A stretch of 64,000 bases of DNA from Aplysia californica (taxonomy: Eukaryota > Mollusca > Gastropoda > Aplysiida > Aplysiidae), in NCBI RefSeq assembly GCF_000002075.1, contig NW_004797609.1:224824-288823 (forward strand), given 5' to 3'. The notes beneath the pieces were generated by a model. That model did not search any database and was not told the origin of the DNA. It saw only the letters and a list, made by a program, of their open reading frames with translations. Numbering within the stretch: position 1 is the first letter of the stretch; every line of letters starts with the position of its first letter. The translations under genes were made by a program, and so were the position numbers. Of this stretch, positions 57,840 to 64,000 are shown in pieces.

Positions 57840-59188
57840 TAGAGAGGGACAAAAAGGATCAAGACAACAGTTATACAAATCAAAGACGCATATATCAGTC
57901 CTTTTTTTTTATTCAATTTTTATTACATCTATTTTTTTGTTGTTTTGTTTAATGAGTTTTGCAGGTCTTGAACATTTCATATAACCCTTTGATGTAGGCT
58001 GTGACACCTACTTTGCCCCCTGTGCCAACAAACACTGCCCAGTGCCGAGAGTATCTGCATTCCGTGCCTCACTTGCGCACAAATATGATGCTCTCACTCA
58101 TAGCTCAGTACTGTACACAGCATGACAACGTGAAATAATGACCATTTATTTCCCCAACACATTCACATTACTATGACGGACCACGGAGAATGCCCAACAG
58201 GAAAGTGAAGAAGAAGAAATGATGCATGCCTTGTTCAGTGACCAGATAAAACACCATAAACACTGCTTGAAACCCTATCCCCTGGTGCTGCCATAATGAG
58301 AACAGTAAGGCAACACTCACTGGCCTGAATACTCTCAACTACAGCTGCAATTTTATTAATTTCCAGTTTCCAAATGATGTGACAATGCTTGCGTCATTTT
58401 AAATATCAGTAAACATTAATTGATCGTAGCATCAAAAAAAAAAAAAAAAAAGACAATTGGGAATTCAATTTAAATATAAGATCCTAAAATTTGTAAACAG
58501 CACTGTACAAAATCATAGTGCATTGTGTGAGATGGAGATCTTTTGGCTATATAATTACACGGGCCAACTGTTTACCCGGACGGGCCCCTACAGAATTATC
58601 TTGATAGTTTGATTCAAGTCTCAAAAAACTTCAAAAATTAAAATATACAAGTCTTCACAAAAATGATGAAAGAGACAAAGTAAGTGTAATGACTTTACAA
58701 ACAACATCAATGAGAAAACAAAACAAGGGAGAGACTGAGGGGAGGGAAGAAAAAAAAAAGCAGCACGAAACACTTACAAAACTGCTGAGACAATTGGACA
58801 GGAAGGACAAAAAGTTTCAGAGAATGATGTTCAAATCTTGATTAAAAACCTCTAAGGCAACTTTCTGAGTTGATCGACGACCACAAAATTTTGACAATGT
58901 ATGATGACGAGAATGAAAATGATGAATAAATAGAAAAGGAAGAGAGAAAAAAAAAAAAAGTTACAAACACCACAGATAGTACGAAGAATGCACACCTCCT
59001 GCAGGCTAGCCGCGCGCCGAGAGAACAACAAAAAAGTAAAGACTTGCGATCCTATGTAAACACGACTATCTTGCAGCAGGGATGCAGTATCCAGAACTTT
59101 TTCTTCAAACTCTTGTACGCTTTGCAAATTGTTTCGGCAACAGGCAAATTCGGTCAGAGCAGAATCCCGAGCGTGTTCTAGGGAGACC
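57840..59188 (-). other. Presumed eIF4A 3' UTR and downstream flank
   Basis: No second gene is visible here. AATAAA on the minus strand occurs at about 58352, 58145 and 57907-57924, so the transcript end cannot be fixed. The stretch is AT-rich with an A run at 58434-58451. A family A SINE follows at 57646. Confidence 0.4.
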
Positions 59189-63880
<4,692 letters not shown>

Positions 63881-64000
63881 CTAAAATTTTGCAAAAAATT
63901 GTTATAAAATTAGAAACATTTCAAATTCACAATTCAAACATAATAGGTTCGACATAATTTTTCCTGCTTAGCTAAAAAAATTGGTACGCCTATTTCCAGC

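Overview
The window looks like nuclear DNA of an invertebrate metazoan. Two split protein genes have GT-AG introns. Between them lie long AT-rich non-coding stretches crowded with SINE-like elements, MITEs, microsatellites and one very large satellite block. A marine lophotrochozoan, perhaps a mollusc, is my guess from the style of the repeats; nothing in the sequence fixes the phylum.

Layout. (1) 94-18817, plus strand: the 3' half of a type II diacylglycerol kinase gene (delta/eta/kappa group). Thirteen well supported exons plus two candidate 30-nt microexons encode the DAGK accessory domain, the tail region and a C-terminal SAM domain. The catalytic half lies left of the window. (2) About 18818-34570: 3' UTR or intergenic sequence with MITEs, minisatellites, a piece of a RNase H-bearing LINE and a 705-base assembly gap. 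(3) About 34575-56013: a satellite made of a 21-bp unit. On the minus strand the unit reads as a 7-residue heptad of the type ELENIRD. It carries a MITE (46133-46570), a LINE 3' end (52171-52525) and a foldback-like element of about 2.5 kb (53211-55690). (4) About 56014-59188: SINEs, then the presumed eIF4A 3' UTR. (5) 59189-63880, minus strand: the last five coding exons of eIF4A, from just before motif Ib to the stop. The last intron holds three almost identical 139-nt blocks that fold like an H/ACA snoRNA.

The repeats form families seen several times here. A SINE-like family of about 180 bp (family A) has a 3' hairpin tail. The same tail occurs on at least two other bodies (B, C) and alone as 55-59 bp insertions with target-site duplications. 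Two tail types carry matching changes on both sides of the stem. Three MITE families can be defined by their ends: a TTAA-flanked piggyBac type, a family with 6-bp duplications, and a TA-flanked family. Most copies lie in the DGK introns.

The two genes have no evident functional link: DGK acts in lipid signalling, and eIF4A is the translation-initiation helicase. The strongest leads are the triplicated snoRNA, the heptad-phased satellite, the modular SINE tail with compensatory stem changes, and the foldback-like element.
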